A stretch of DNA of 11,283 nucleotides from JBBDMU01 sp040905685 (GTDB taxonomy: Bacteria; Bacteroidota; Rhodothermia; Balneolales; Natronogracilivirgulaceae). The notes beneath the pieces are model-generated. The model searched no databases and was not told where the DNA came from. It saw only the letters and a list, made by a program, of their open reading frames with translations. Shown here piece by piece: positions 1 through 6,936 of this stretch. The DNA lies in contig JBBDRB010000009.1 in NCBI GenBank assembly GCA_040905685.1, forward strand, positions 1 through 11,283, in the 5' to 3' direction. Each line of letters starts with the position of its first letter. Positions within the stretch are counted from its first letter, which is position 1. A program made the position numbers and the translations under genes.

Positions 1-25
1 GTTCGGGACTTTCACCCTAGAGTAA
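1..25 (+). CDS. Possible 3' end of an upstream rightward gene (partial)
   Basis: Reading from base 2, the codons give FGTFTLE and then TAA at 23-25. The stop is followed at once by a perfect 7-bp hairpin (GTGCCCG at 26-32, CGGGCAC at 36-42) and then the strong bidirectional terminator at 47-82. That is the layout expected at the end of a gene converging on groEL. Only seven residues are visible, so nothing can be said of function. A second open frame starts at base 1 and runs through the terminator to a stop at 115; it is less credible because it would code through the hairpin. Confidence 0.35.
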
Positions 26-46
26 GTGCCCGTGCCGGGCACACAA

Positions 47-82
47 AAAAAGCCCCGGCATTTGACAACACCGGGGCTTTTT
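47..82 (-). terminator. Bidirectional intrinsic terminator after groEL
   Basis: AAAAAGCCCCGG (47-58) pairs perfectly with CCGGGGCTTTTT (71-82) around a 12-nt loop. On the minus strand the GC-rich stem is followed by a run of seven T, a good rho-independent terminator for the groES-groEL transcript. On the plus strand it is followed by five T and could stop any gene arriving from the left. A smaller hairpin (TCAACG 87-92, CGTTGA 98-103) lies between the groEL stop and this terminator. Confidence 0.9.
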
Positions 83-118
83 ATGTTCAACGTCTGGCGT
101 TGAGGCGGATGGGCTGAT

Positions 119-1783
119 TTAGAAGCCCATACCTCCGCCCATTCCACCCATGCCGCCCATGCCACCCATGTCGGGTGCACCGCCGCCGGCAGGAGCGTCA
201 TCCTTGGCTTCAGGATTATCTGAAACTACCGCTTCGGTAGTGAGCATTAAGCCTGCAACGGATGCCGCGTTCTGAAGAGCGGTCCGGGTAACTTTGGTCG
301 GGTCAATTACACCGGCTTTTACCAGGTCTTCATAGACTTCGGTGCGGGCATTATATCCAAAGCTGCCTTTTCCTTCCCTTACTTTTTGCACGACAATGGA
401 ACCTTCAACACCTGCATTCCCTGCAATGATACGCAAGGGAGCCTCAAGGGCACGCCGGATAATATCGAAACCGACTTTCTGGTCCGCGATATCCGTTTTC
501 AGGTTTTCCAGTACATGAGCCGCTCTCAGCAGAGCCACTCCCCCACCGGCAACGATACCTTCTTCAACGGCAGCACGTGTGGCATGCAGGGCATCTTCCA
601 CCCGGGCTTTTTTCTCTTTCATTTCAACTTCAGAGGCTGCGCCGATATACAGAACAGCTACCCCACCGCTAAGTTTGGCGAGGCGTTCCTGAAGTTTTTC
701 CTGATCATAATCAGAGGTCGTATTTTCGATCTGGGATTTGATCTGATTGATGCGGGCTTTGATATCACCATCTTTGCCTTTACCGTCTACAATGGTGGTA
801 TTATCTTTATCAATACTTATGCGACCGCTTTTACCGAGGTAATCAAGGGTTGCATTTTCAAGCTTGTATCCGCGATCTTCGGAAATTACGGTACCGCCTG
901 TGAGTATGGCGATATCTTCAAGCATGGCTTTTCTCCGGTCGCCAAAGCCGGGTGCTTTAACTGCAGCAATTTTAAGCGTTCCGCGAAGCTTGTTAACAAC
1001 CAGGGTTGCAAGGGCTTCACCCTCGATATCTTCGGCAATGATCAACAAAGGCTTTCCGGTCTGAATGGCTTTCTCCAGAATAGGGAGCAAGTCTTTCATA
1101 TTGGAGATCTTCTTGTCATAAATAAGGATCAACGCATCGTCAAGTTCGGTGACCATTGTTTCGGAATTGGTCACGAAATACGGGGAAAGATAACCGCGGT
1201 CGAATTGCATACCTTCAACAGTATCCAGATACGTTTCGGTTCCCTTGGCTTCCTCAACGGTGATAACACCGTCTTTACCGACTTTTTCCATGGCATCGGC
1301 GATCAGATTGCCAATGGTTTCGTCATTATTGGCGGAAATGGTGCCGATCTGCGCAATTTCGCTGCGATCGCTGATATCCCGGCTGATCTTCTTCAGCTCC
1401 TGAACGACAGTCTCAACAGCGATATCAATTCCCCGCTTCAAATCCATTGGATTTGCACCGGCGGTAACGTTTTTCATGCCCGTGGTGATGATGGACTGGG
1501 CAAGAACAGTTGCCGTAGTTGTACCGTCACCGGCAATATCACTGGTCCTGGAAGCAACTTCACGAACCATCTGTGCTCCCATGTTCTCAACTTTTCCTTC
1601 AAGTTCAATTTCTTTGGCAACGGTAACACCATCTTTTGTAACCGTTGGAGCGCCAAACGACTTTTCAATAACCACGTTACGTCCGCGGGGACCTAAGGTT
1701 ACTTTAACAGCGTTGGCTAGTTTGTCTACGCCTCTTTTGAGGGCGTCGCGTGCCTCGACGTTATAATGAATTAATTTTGACAT
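119..1783 (-). CDS. groEL: GroEL, 60-kDa class I chaperonin subunit
   Basis: Cytoplasmic ATP-driven chaperonin; known family members form a double ring of 14 subunits that encloses unfolded proteins under a GroES lid. The 554 residues match the usual length. Visible hallmarks are VTLGPRGRNV near residue 30, the nucleotide-binding GDGTTTATVLAQ near 85-96, the catalytic-Asp segment VEDALHATRA, EEGIVAGGGVAL, and a flexible C-terminal tail of GGM repeats ending in GF. The start is ATG at 1783. It lies 39 nt after the groES stop, so the two genes share an operon. The leader before this ATG is AT-rich and has no clear Shine-Dalgarno sequence, unlike groES. Transcription probably comes from the CIRCE-controlled promoter upstream of groES and ends at the terminator at 47-82. 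No missing residues or frameshifts were seen. Confidence 0.99.
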   Translation of the reverse strand: MSKLIHYNVEARDALKRGVDKLANAVKVTLGPRGRNVVIEKSFGAPTVTKDGVTVAKEIELEGKVENMGAQMVREVASRTSDIAGDGTTTATVLAQSIITTGMKNVTAGANPMDLKRGIDIAVETVVQELKKISRDISDRSEIAQIGTISANNDETIGNLIADAMEKVGKDGVITVEEAKGTETYLDTVEGMQFDRGYLSPYFVTNSETMVTELDDALILIYDKKISNMKDLLPILEKAIQTGKPLLIIAEDIEGEALATLVVNKLRGTLKIAAVKAPGFGDRRKAMLEDIAILTGGTVISEDRGYKLENATLDYLGKSGRISIDKDNTTIVDGKGKDGDIKARINQIKSQIENTTSDYDQEKLQERLAKLSGGVAVLYIGAASEVEMKEKKARVEDALHATRAAVEEGIVAGGGVALLRAAHVLENLKTDIADQKVGFDIIRRALEAPLRIIAGNAGVEGSIVVQKVREGKGSFGYNARTEVYEDLVKAGVIDPTKVTRTALQNAASVAGLMLTTEAVVSDNPEAKDDAPAGGGAPDMGGMGGMGGMGGGMGF

Positions 1784-1822
1784 AGTAATACTTATTTTAG
1801 TTTAATTATTGTGATGATAGTT

Positions 1823-2107
1823 TTAGACTACACCCAGGATGTCGCTTTCGCGCATGATCATGTATTCTTCACCGTCGAGCGTGAGCTCGGTACCGGCGTA
1901 TTTACCATAAAGTACTTTATCGCCGCTTTTAACCGACATATCGATCTTGGTTCCGTTTTCCACTTTACCGGGTCCAACCGCTATTACTGTGCCGCGTTGA
2001 GGCTTCTCTTTGGCAGAATCAGGAATAATGATCCCTGAACTGGTTTTTTCCTCAGCAGCATCAGGCTGAACCAAAACACGATCGCTTAAAGGTGTGATTT
2101 TAGCCAT
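1823..2107 (-). CDS. groES: GroES, 10-kDa co-chaperonin
   Basis: Forms the heptameric lid of the GroEL ring and controls substrate encapsulation in the cytoplasm. The protein has 94 residues, the normal length. It opens with the conserved ITPLSDRVLVQP, followed by the mobile-loop segment EEKTSSGIIIPD that contacts GroEL, then GTVIAVGPGK, DKVLYGKYAGTEL and the C-terminal MRESDILGVV. The ATG at 2107 is supported by an AGGAG ribosome binding site 7 nt upstream. It is the first gene of the operon, with groEL 39 nt downstream. A CIRCE-like operator 39 nt upstream of the start codon points to HrcA repression that is relieved on heat shock. Confidence 0.98.
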   Translation of the reverse strand: MAKITPLSDRVLVQPDAAEEKTSSGIIIPDSAKEKPQRGTVIAVGPGKVENGTKIDMSVKSGDKVLYGKYAGTELTLDGEEYMIMRESDILGVV

Positions 2108-2114
2108 TTTATAA

Positions 2115-2119
2115 CTCCT
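2115..2119 (-). promoter_or_regulatory. Ribosome binding site of groES
   Basis: The minus strand reads AGGAG, followed by 7 nt (TTATAAA) and the groES ATG. This is one of the few clear Shine-Dalgarno sequences in the window and fixes the groES start. Confidence 0.8.
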
Positions 2120-2146
2120 GTTATATGTTATTGTTAAGATTGTTTA

Positions 2147-2173
2147 TTAGCACTACTGCTAGCAGAGTGCCAG
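2147..2173 (-). promoter_or_regulatory. CIRCE-like HrcA operator upstream of groES
   Basis: The sequence is TTAGCACTA-N9-GAGTGCCAG. Against the established CIRCE consensus TTAGCACTC-N9-GAGTGCTAA it matches 8 of 9 bases in the left arm and 7 of 9 in the right, with exactly the required 9-nt spacer. It begins 5 bp downstream of the predicted -10 box, so bound HrcA would cover the transcription start. It lies in the 5' leader of groES, the usual place. HrcA itself is not encoded in the window. Confidence 0.88.
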
Positions 2174-2178
2174 CAAAT

Positions 2179-2207
2179 AATGTAACCAATACTACCCCGA
2201 CTGTCAA
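2179..2207 (-). promoter_or_regulatory. Predicted groES-groEL promoter
   Basis: On the minus strand a perfect -35 TTGACA (plus-strand 2202-2207) is followed by a 17-bp spacer and TACATT (2179-2184), 4 of 6 to TATAAT. The predicted start near 2172 falls in the CIRCE-like element. This is a sigma70-type reading. The Bacteroidota-type -7 box TAnnTTTG is only partly matched. Confidence 0.65.
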
Positions 2208-2222
2208 TATCATATTTACATT

Positions 2223-2249
2223 TTGGCACTAAAATATAAAGATTGCCAG
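2223..2249. promoter_or_regulatory. Second, degenerate CIRCE-like element
   Basis: TTGGCACTA-N9-GATTGCCAG has the same arm length and 9-nt spacer as the element at 2147-2173. It matches 16 of 18 arm positions of that element and 13 of 18 of the CIRCE consensus. It starts exactly 76 bp upstream of the first element and 16 bp beyond the -35 box. It could be an auxiliary HrcA site allowing cooperative binding or looping, or a decaying duplicate. Its AT-rich centre could also serve a rightward promoter for the lipoprotein gene at 2392. Confidence 0.5.
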
Positions 2250-2278
2250 CCACTGCTTACCGAACGGGTGTGACCCTT

Positions 2279-2300
2279 AATAATTATGCAATAATTATGC
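2279..2300. repeat. Perfect tandem 11-bp repeat
   Basis: AATAATTATGC occurs twice with no gap (2279-2289 and 2290-2300). Each copy contains the palindrome ATAATTAT, and the period is close to one helical turn. It lies between the groES control region and the lipoprotein gene. It could be a pair of phased binding sites or simple slippage. Confidence 0.8.
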
Positions 2301-2391
2301 CTCCCCTTCTTTGTCGCCGGGTTCACCAATTAATGGTTTTCTGGCGCGTTATGAGCCTGGAAAACTTTATTATTTAACGTTAAAATAACCA

Positions 2392-2805
2392 ATGCATTTT
2401 ATTGCCGATTTCAAGATTCCCTGTTTTTTGTCCGTGGTTATCATTGTCCTCTCCGGATGCGGACTCATCAGCGATTCGGATTCCGAAAATACTTTTGTCA
2501 TTAATGTAGAAAGCATAGCCGCCCCTGAATCCGTAGCCCTGGGCGATACCGTGGTAATAAATTTTTTTGGGATAATAGGGAATAACGGCTGCTTCCACTT
2601 TTCCCATTTTGAGGATTTTGAAGCCGATGACGGTTTGGAAATAGAGGCGCATGGGGGTTTCTCCGGCGGCCGTTCATGTCCGGAGGTTATTGTTGATCTC
2701 GATGGAAAAGCCTTCCGGTACGTTCCGGATTCACCGGGCGAAAAGATCATAAGAGTATTGCGACCGCAAAGTGACCCCCTGGAACGCAGGGTCACCGTAG
2801 AGTAA
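2392..2805 (+). CDS. Small secreted lipoprotein, unknown function
   Basis: 137 residues. The N-terminus has a short positive/polar start, a hydrophobic stretch (about residues 9-21) and the lipobox LSGC with Cys23, so the mature protein should be lipid-anchored in the envelope. The rest (about 114 residues) looks like a single beta-rich domain. It begins with the phrase APESVALGDTVVINF, typical of small immunoglobulin-like domains in Bacteroidota lipoproteins, and holds two cysteines (C67 and C96) that could form a disulfide. No catalytic motif is seen and the family was not recognised. The ATG at 2392 is preceded by AT-rich sequence without a clear ribosome binding site. The gene diverges from groES and converges on the deiminase-like gene at 2820. 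It is probably monocistronic. Confidence 0.85.
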   Translation: MHFIADFKIPCFLSVVIIVLSGCGLISDSDSENTFVINVESIAAPESVALGDTVVINFFGIIGNNGCFHFSHFEDFEADDGLEIEAHGGFSGGRSCPEVIVDLDGKAFRYVPDSPGEKIIRVLRPQSDPLERRVTVE

Positions 2806-2845
2806 CCGGGATGGGCCGGTTACGGAACGTCAGAGCCGGCTTTTT
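2803..2845 (+). terminator. Hairpins and T-run between convergent genes
   Basis: TAACCGG (2803-2809) and CCGGTTA (2816-2822) form a perfect 7-bp stem with a 6-nt loop. The first TAA is the stop of the lipoprotein gene; the last TTA is the reverse complement of the TAA stop of the leftward gene. An overlapping alternative stem pairs GCCGG (2815-2819) with CCGGC (2836-2840), extended by wobble pairs, and is followed by five T (2841-2845). That makes a plausible rho-independent terminator for the rightward transcript. No T-run follows the palindrome on the minus strand. Confidence 0.5.
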
Positions 2846-4265
2846 GCGCAGTGTTGTAAATAAACTCATTTTCCCCCCTTTGAAGATAATTAATGATGCA
2901 GTGGGCCGCACCGGTATGTTCGGCCAGAGGATGATAGTCGTCCAGCACGGTAACCCGGAAATTAAGCGATTCCCATATTTTCATGTTTTCCTCGTCCGTG
3001 GCTTTTAGGTTTTTCCAGTTGCCATAGCCATAAGTTGGCAGCCAGTACCTTCTTTCCTTCCCGTTGATGATCTCCATTAATCCGTTATTGCCTGAGGCAA
3101 AATACCATTTCCTCCGCTTTTTCTCCCTGTCGTCAACGTAAATCAGCGGCATTGGATTTCTATAGACCTCGAATCCCTGGGCGTTTAGTTTATCGGCTAT
3201 ATTGTCAAAGACTTCTGGCATGGCATAAGCCGATACCGGTTCATTTAAAATTTCAGCCGCTAATCCGGGGTCACCGATCAACAATCTGTATGCGCCGTTT
3301 TCTCCGCGACCGGCCAGGGTAATAAACATATCCAGGTGAAACATGGGCTGAACGGTCCCCTTTTCGTTTTTTGTGTAGAAAATCTCCTGCCATTCCTCCC
3401 CGCCGATTGTGACAGGACCTTTTTTTTGATGAGGCACCGGTATGGTGCTGCCGACAAAAAGCAGTTTTCTGGATTTATCCAGGTAGTCCGAATAAAGTTC
3501 TCTAACCCTGTCGCAGGGTGATTTCCGGGTATTGCCATCCATTATCACCTGGTTGAGGGCAGACATGGACTTTACGGGGTAGTCGGCGCCGATGAGGTAA
3601 AAATCATCCCCTATCAGAATATTACCCCCTTCAAAATACAGGGGCGCAGGCAGATTGATGAAATCAGTCTGCTTTGCAACAAAATCCGCTATATAACCGT
3701 CTTCCCACCGGGGGAAAGAATGGGGTTCAATCAAAAAAGTTTTTCCGGTCGCCGTATCCTTTACGGCAATAAACGGATCCTGGACCCAGATCGTGAAGGT
3801 GATGTAGTCAGGAATCATACGCAGGGTTACCCTGGGTTCCAGGTTGTGCTCTGTGAACCATTGCTGGAGTTTGCCCACTATGGCCGGGTGGGTTACGACT
3901 ATAAAACGCGTGTATGCGGGAAGCTTCAGGAATAATTCTCTGTAAACATTCCACAGCGAATCATCCCCGCCCTCCGACACGGCTGCCGGTATGGCCATCA
4001 ATACCTGTTCTATTTTGCCGTGGGAGGTAGACACAAGTTCAGGGCGGACCGGGAAGTCAGCGTGCATATCCTGCAGAAACAATACCGACAAGGCTTTCTT
4101 CTGTTTGTCGGCATCAGACATATGCTGACTGACCTGACTGAATAAACCCCGGTTGACTTTATAGTGCCGTGTTTTAACTTGATAGTCGCGCATGAACACA
4201 GGATAGGACCAAATATGTTCAACGAAACGGAACCCTGATTTTGCCGTTAAATTATTATAAATCAA
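2820..4265 (-). CDS. Pentein-fold guanidino-modifying enzyme, deiminase-like
   Basis: 481 residues with the ordered active-site motifs of the pentein superfamily (peptidylarginine deiminase, agmatine deiminase, amidinotransferases): WVQDPF with Asp163, FEGGN with Glu212-Asn215, FHLD with His310 and Asp312, and the C-terminal GAAHC with the nucleophile Cys456. In these families the Cys attacks a guanidino carbon, with Asp and His assisting. The usual W-x-R-D motif of agmatine and peptidylarginine deiminases reads WVQD here (Gln162), so the substrate may differ. No signal peptide is seen, so a cytoplasmic location is likely. The start is uncertain. TTG at 4265, 6 nt after the metalloprotease stop, has GGTGAT 9 nt upstream; ATGs at 4193 and 4121 would keep all motifs. 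It is probably co-transcribed with the metalloprotease. Substrate (free arginine derivative, agmatine-like compound or peptide) cannot be told. Confidence 0.8.
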   Translation of the reverse strand: MIYNNLTAKSGFRFVEHIWSYPVFMRDYQVKTRHYKVNRGLFSQVSQHMSDADKQKKALSVLFLQDMHADFPVRPELVSTSHGKIEQVLMAIPAAVSEGGDDSLWNVYRELFLKLPAYTRFIVVTHPAIVGKLQQWFTEHNLEPRVTLRMIPDYITFTIWVQDPFIAVKDTATGKTFLIEPHSFPRWEDGYIADFVAKQTDFINLPAPLYFEGGNILIGDDFYLIGADYPVKSMSALNQVIMDGNTRKSPCDRVRELYSDYLDKSRKLLFVGSTIPVPHQKKGPVTIGGEEWQEIFYTKNEKGTVQPMFHLDMFITLAGRGENGAYRLLIGDPGLAAEILNEPVSAYAMPEVFDNIADKLNAQGFEVYRNPMPLIYVDDREKKRRKWYFASGNNGLMEIINGKERRYWLPTYGYGNWKNLKATDEENMKIWESLNFRVTVLDDYHPLAEHTGAAHCIINYLQRGENEFIYNTAQKAGSDVP

Positions 4266-4271
4266 CGGCCG

Positions 4272-6656
4272 TTAATCACCGTTCAGCAGGCTCTCGATCT
4301 GATAAGCCATATCGTTCAGATGAAAAAGGGTAGCGGTATGGGATATTCCGCCGGAATGCCTGTCGATTAACTGCTCTACGTTTCGGAGGTGGCCCCGGAG
4401 CAAAGCCCGTGTTTCCCCCCTGACCGCAGAGCTTTGGAGTCTTTTCCTGAAGACATCCAGATAGGTGCGCTGAAGGTTGCGCCGGTAAAGATCAATAATG
4501 ACGGGGTCATGGCTCAATTCAGACCATATGGATAAGGTTATATCGGCCAGCATCTCCCCGGCAGGGTATACGTCTTCCTGACCGTTCATGGCCTCCGTTT
4601 CCGTCATGCGCGCGATGCGGTCTTCGTTGATCAGTGCATTGAGAACAAGACGCTGGCTGCTCATTACGCGCTGTACCGAACCGGTGGGCTCAATCAGTGA
4701 CAGCAGTTGGGGATCGAGCAGGTAAGAAGGCGTCTGAAAGGCTTCTTCCATAAGAAAATTAATGGCGTCGATCTGGCGCTCACGTCCAACAGGAGTAAAA
4801 ACCGGTCCCTCCTGACCAAACACCTTGTTTTCACCCCTCACCCCTCCTACCCAGGAGGTAACATGGCCCAAATACCGGTCTCTCTGGCTTAGGACCTGTC
4901 CATATAATTCCCGGAGTTCGGAATAGTTCTCCCCTTCGATCCCTGCGGACTCGATAAGAAACTCCATGATGAGCTTTAGGTTGGCGATACCGTAGCGGGA
5001 AGATTTAACGTGATTATCACCCAGGGCTTCCCTCTGCTGGGTCGGGTCCACAGCAGACAAACTGCCAAACAGCAGCATGGGATTGCCGGCCTGGCGGGAG
5101 GCTATTTTATTCAACTCCTGTTTCTCTTCATCGGGAGTATTGACGCCGGGTATGGGCTTGTAGCCCCACTCAATGGCAAACTTGTCATAAATGGATACAA
5201 TAGGGAACATCGAGGCTTCATCACCCGGCTGGGCCACATAGTTCATCCGGGCATAATCCATAATGGATGGCGTGGTCCCGTATTTCGCTGTAAAGGTTTT
5301 ACTGCGAAGGCTGTCGGTTGGAACCGTGCCGCTGGCTTTCATGTTATGCTGCAATCCGAGTGTGTGCCCCACCTCATGAGCGACCACATAGCGGACCAGC
5401 CTTCCCATTAATTCGTTCGAAAACGGAAGCGAGCGTGCCTTTTCATCGACAGCGGAGGCCTGGATAAAGTACCAGTTTTTCAGCAGATTCATCACATTAT
5501 GGTACATCTCAATGGAGGATGTAATAATCTCGCCGGTCCGGGGATCATTAACATGAGGTCCGCGTGCATTGGAAACCGTCGAAGGCACCCAGCGGATGTT
5601 GGAGTTTCGTGCATCTTCCGGACTCCAGTCAGGATCCTCTTCCGGCGTCGGGGCCATTTTACCGATAATGGCTTTTTTAAATCCCGCCTGTTCAAAGGCA
5701 GGCTGCCAGTCTTCTATGCCCTGAATGATATATTCATGCAAATAAGCAGGAGTGGCACGGTCAACATAAAAAACTATGGGCTTGACCGGTTCCGATAATG
5801 CCGAAGAGGGATCCTGTTTTTCCATACGCCACCTGGAAATATACCGCCTTTGCTCGGCCCGGTGGTCATCCCGGCCGTAATCTACATGCCGGGTTGAAAA
5901 ATAACCGATGCGTTCATCGTACACCCGGGGCATCATCGGTGTATCGTTGAGCTTCACCATGCTGTGGTTTAACAGCGTCGAAATGGTGCTTTGCCCGTTA
6001 TTGTTTGTTTCCATGGTCAGGACATTTTGCACCTCAATATTTTCGGGGAAGGCCCGAACATTTTCGATATAACTGCGGGAGGCATCCACCCTTCTGCCAC
6101 CGAAATGCTGACGGTGAGAAAGTTCAGGAACATCTGTGGTAAATAAACTGGTTACATCAATGATGGATGACGTGCTGTCGGTGCCGGTGGTCTTAATGTC
6201 AAATGATGCAATGATGGGCTCAAAACTGACCGAACGGACCGCTATGGCAATCGACCGGGTGGTATCGGAGAACGAGGAGTAGATTACGCTGCGCAGCAGG
6301 ATCTTCTCACCCGATTTTACCCACCGTATGATCTGGTTGTTTAGTCTTTGGCCGCCATGACCGGTACCTGACTGGGCTTTGACAATGCGGGTAACCAGCA
6401 ATATCTCCTTGTTTAATTCCTGATCCGGTATTTCATAATAGAGTTTGGAATCCTTGCGGTGGATCGTAAACAGCCCCTCCTCGGTCTCGGCGTCATCGGT
6501 TATCTTTTGATACTCGGAAAGGGAGTCGTCCTTATCCTCGGGGGAGGCTGCCGTAGCGCCGCTTTCTGAAGTCTGTCCGGCATTCATTTTGGTAGAACTG
6601 CACCCCGAGAAAAAGCTCAGGCACAAAATGAGGCAAATGGATTTGGTTTTTATCAA
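4272..6656 (-). CDS. Zinc metalloprotease lipoprotein, DUF5117/DUF4953 type
   Basis: 794 residues. The N-terminus (lysines at 3 and 5, hydrophobic 7-16, lipobox FSGC with Cys19) marks an exported lipoprotein. A Ser/Gly/Asp-rich linker (20-50) leads to a DUF5118/DUF5117-like region (about 50-290). The catalytic region holds the metzincin zinc motif HEVGHTLGLQH (His427, Glu428, His431, His437) and a Met-turn-like SIMDY with Met466, followed by a long helical C-terminal region (to 794). It should hydrolyse peptide bonds in the periplasm or at the cell surface; the substrate is unknown. The predicted start is a TTG at 6656, with AAGG 8 nt upstream. No in-frame ATG lies nearby that would preserve the signal peptide, so TTG is preferred. 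The stop is 6 nt before the start of the deiminase-like gene, indicating one transcript. Length and motifs are complete. Confidence 0.92.
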   Translation of the reverse strand: MIKTKSICLILCLSFFSGCSSTKMNAGQTSESGATAASPEDKDDSLSEYQKITDDAETEEGLFTIHRKDSKLYYEIPDQELNKEILLVTRIVKAQSGTGHGGQRLNNQIIRWVKSGEKILLRSVIYSSFSDTTRSIAIAVRSVSFEPIIASFDIKTTGTDSTSSIIDVTSLFTTDVPELSHRQHFGGRRVDASRSYIENVRAFPENIEVQNVLTMETNNNGQSTISTLLNHSMVKLNDTPMMPRVYDERIGYFSTRHVDYGRDDHRAEQRRYISRWRMEKQDPSSALSEPVKPIVFYVDRATPAYLHEYIIQGIEDWQPAFEQAGFKKAIIGKMAPTPEEDPDWSPEDARNSNIRWVPSTVSNARGPHVNDPRTGEIITSSIEMYHNVMNLLKNWYFIQASAVDEKARSLPFSNELMGRLVRYVVAHEVGHTLGLQHNMKASGTVPTDSLRSKTFTAKYGTTPSIMDYARMNYVAQPGDEASMFPIVSIYDKFAIEWGYKPIPGVNTPDEEKQELNKIASRQAGNPMLLFGSLSAVDPTQQREALGDNHVKSSRYGIANLKLIMEFLIESAGIEGENYSELRELYGQVLSQRDRYLGHVTSWVGGVRGENKVFGQEGPVFTPVGRERQIDAINFLMEEAFQTPSYLLDPQLLSLIEPTGSVQRVMSSQRLVLNALINEDRIARMTETEAMNGQEDVYPAGEMLADITLSIWSELSHDPVIIDLYRRNLQRTYLDVFRKRLQSSAVRGETRALLRGHLRNVEQLIDRHSGGISHTATLFHLNDMAYQIESLLNGD

Positions 6657-6805
6657 GGGTTCAGCCTTATTGAATTGGAACTGTTAAGATTTCCTAAAAT
6701 AATAAAGCTACAGGGGAAGAAATAATTTTTAGGTAAGTTTTTATTTCTTTTACAATAACGGACAATCAGCCCTGCCCGGATTCAGGATCCTTCCACCCGG
6801 CGAAC
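6657..6805. other. Intergenic stretch upstream of the metalloprotease
   Basis: 149 bp between the 42-residue small protein and the metalloprotease. It is AT-rich near the metalloprotease (6660-6770) and GC-richer near 6775-6805. An imperfect 6-bp stem on the minus strand (CCGGGT and ATCCGG, one wobble pair) lies around 6778-6803 without a T-run. It probably carries the metalloprotease promoter, but no box stood out. Confidence 0.4.
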
Positions 6806-6934
6806 TCATTCGGAGTCTTTGTCTTCCTCTCCGGGATCTTTCATTTTTGTAAACTCGGATATGGAATATAAAATGCCGGCAACAACTAATATGGCTACGA
6901 ATATACCCATGATTAACAGAATTGGTGCCTCCAT
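6806..6934 (-). CDS. 42-residue single-pass membrane protein
   Basis: A small gene that is easily overlooked. ATG at 6934 opens 42 codons ending in TGA (6806-6808). The protein begins MEAPILLIMGIF and has one strongly hydrophobic segment (about residues 4-23), followed by a polar, acidic tail (KDPGEEDKDSE). It starts 2 nt after the stop of the 66-residue gene, and a GAGGGG ribosome binding site lies 10 nt upstream, inside the end of that gene. Hydrophobic-then-charged composition, tight spacing and a good binding site all favour a real gene. Function unknown. It may pair with the 66-residue protein in the membrane. Confidence 0.72.
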   Translation of the reverse strand: MEAPILLIMGIFVAILVVAGILYSISEFTKMKDPGEEDKDSE

Positions 6935-6936
6935 CG

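Noticed and set aside
386..1696. Long 436-codon open frame on the plus strand inside groEL
   Set aside because: It lies wholly opposite groEL, which has full family conservation. The translated sequence has low-complexity, Gly/Phe/Asn-rich composition typical of an antisense shadow, and no ribosome binding site.
2370..2795. Minus-strand open frame of 141 codons opposite the small lipoprotein gene
   Set aside because: The plus-strand frame has a proper lipoprotein signal and lipobox; the minus-strand frame has neither a signal nor a recognisable domain, and its composition (Ser/Arg/Pro-rich) looks like antisense.
2771..2795. Inverted repeat GTGACCC / GGGTCAC near the end of the lipoprotein gene
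   Set aside because: A perfect 7-bp repeat, but it lies within coding sequence with an 11-nt loop and no T-run; the stop-codon palindrome and the stem at 2815-2845 are better terminator candidates.
5010..5411. Plus-strand 133-codon frame inside the metalloprotease gene
   Set aside because: It is opposite the catalytic region holding HEVGHTLGLQH; the metalloprotease reading is far better supported.
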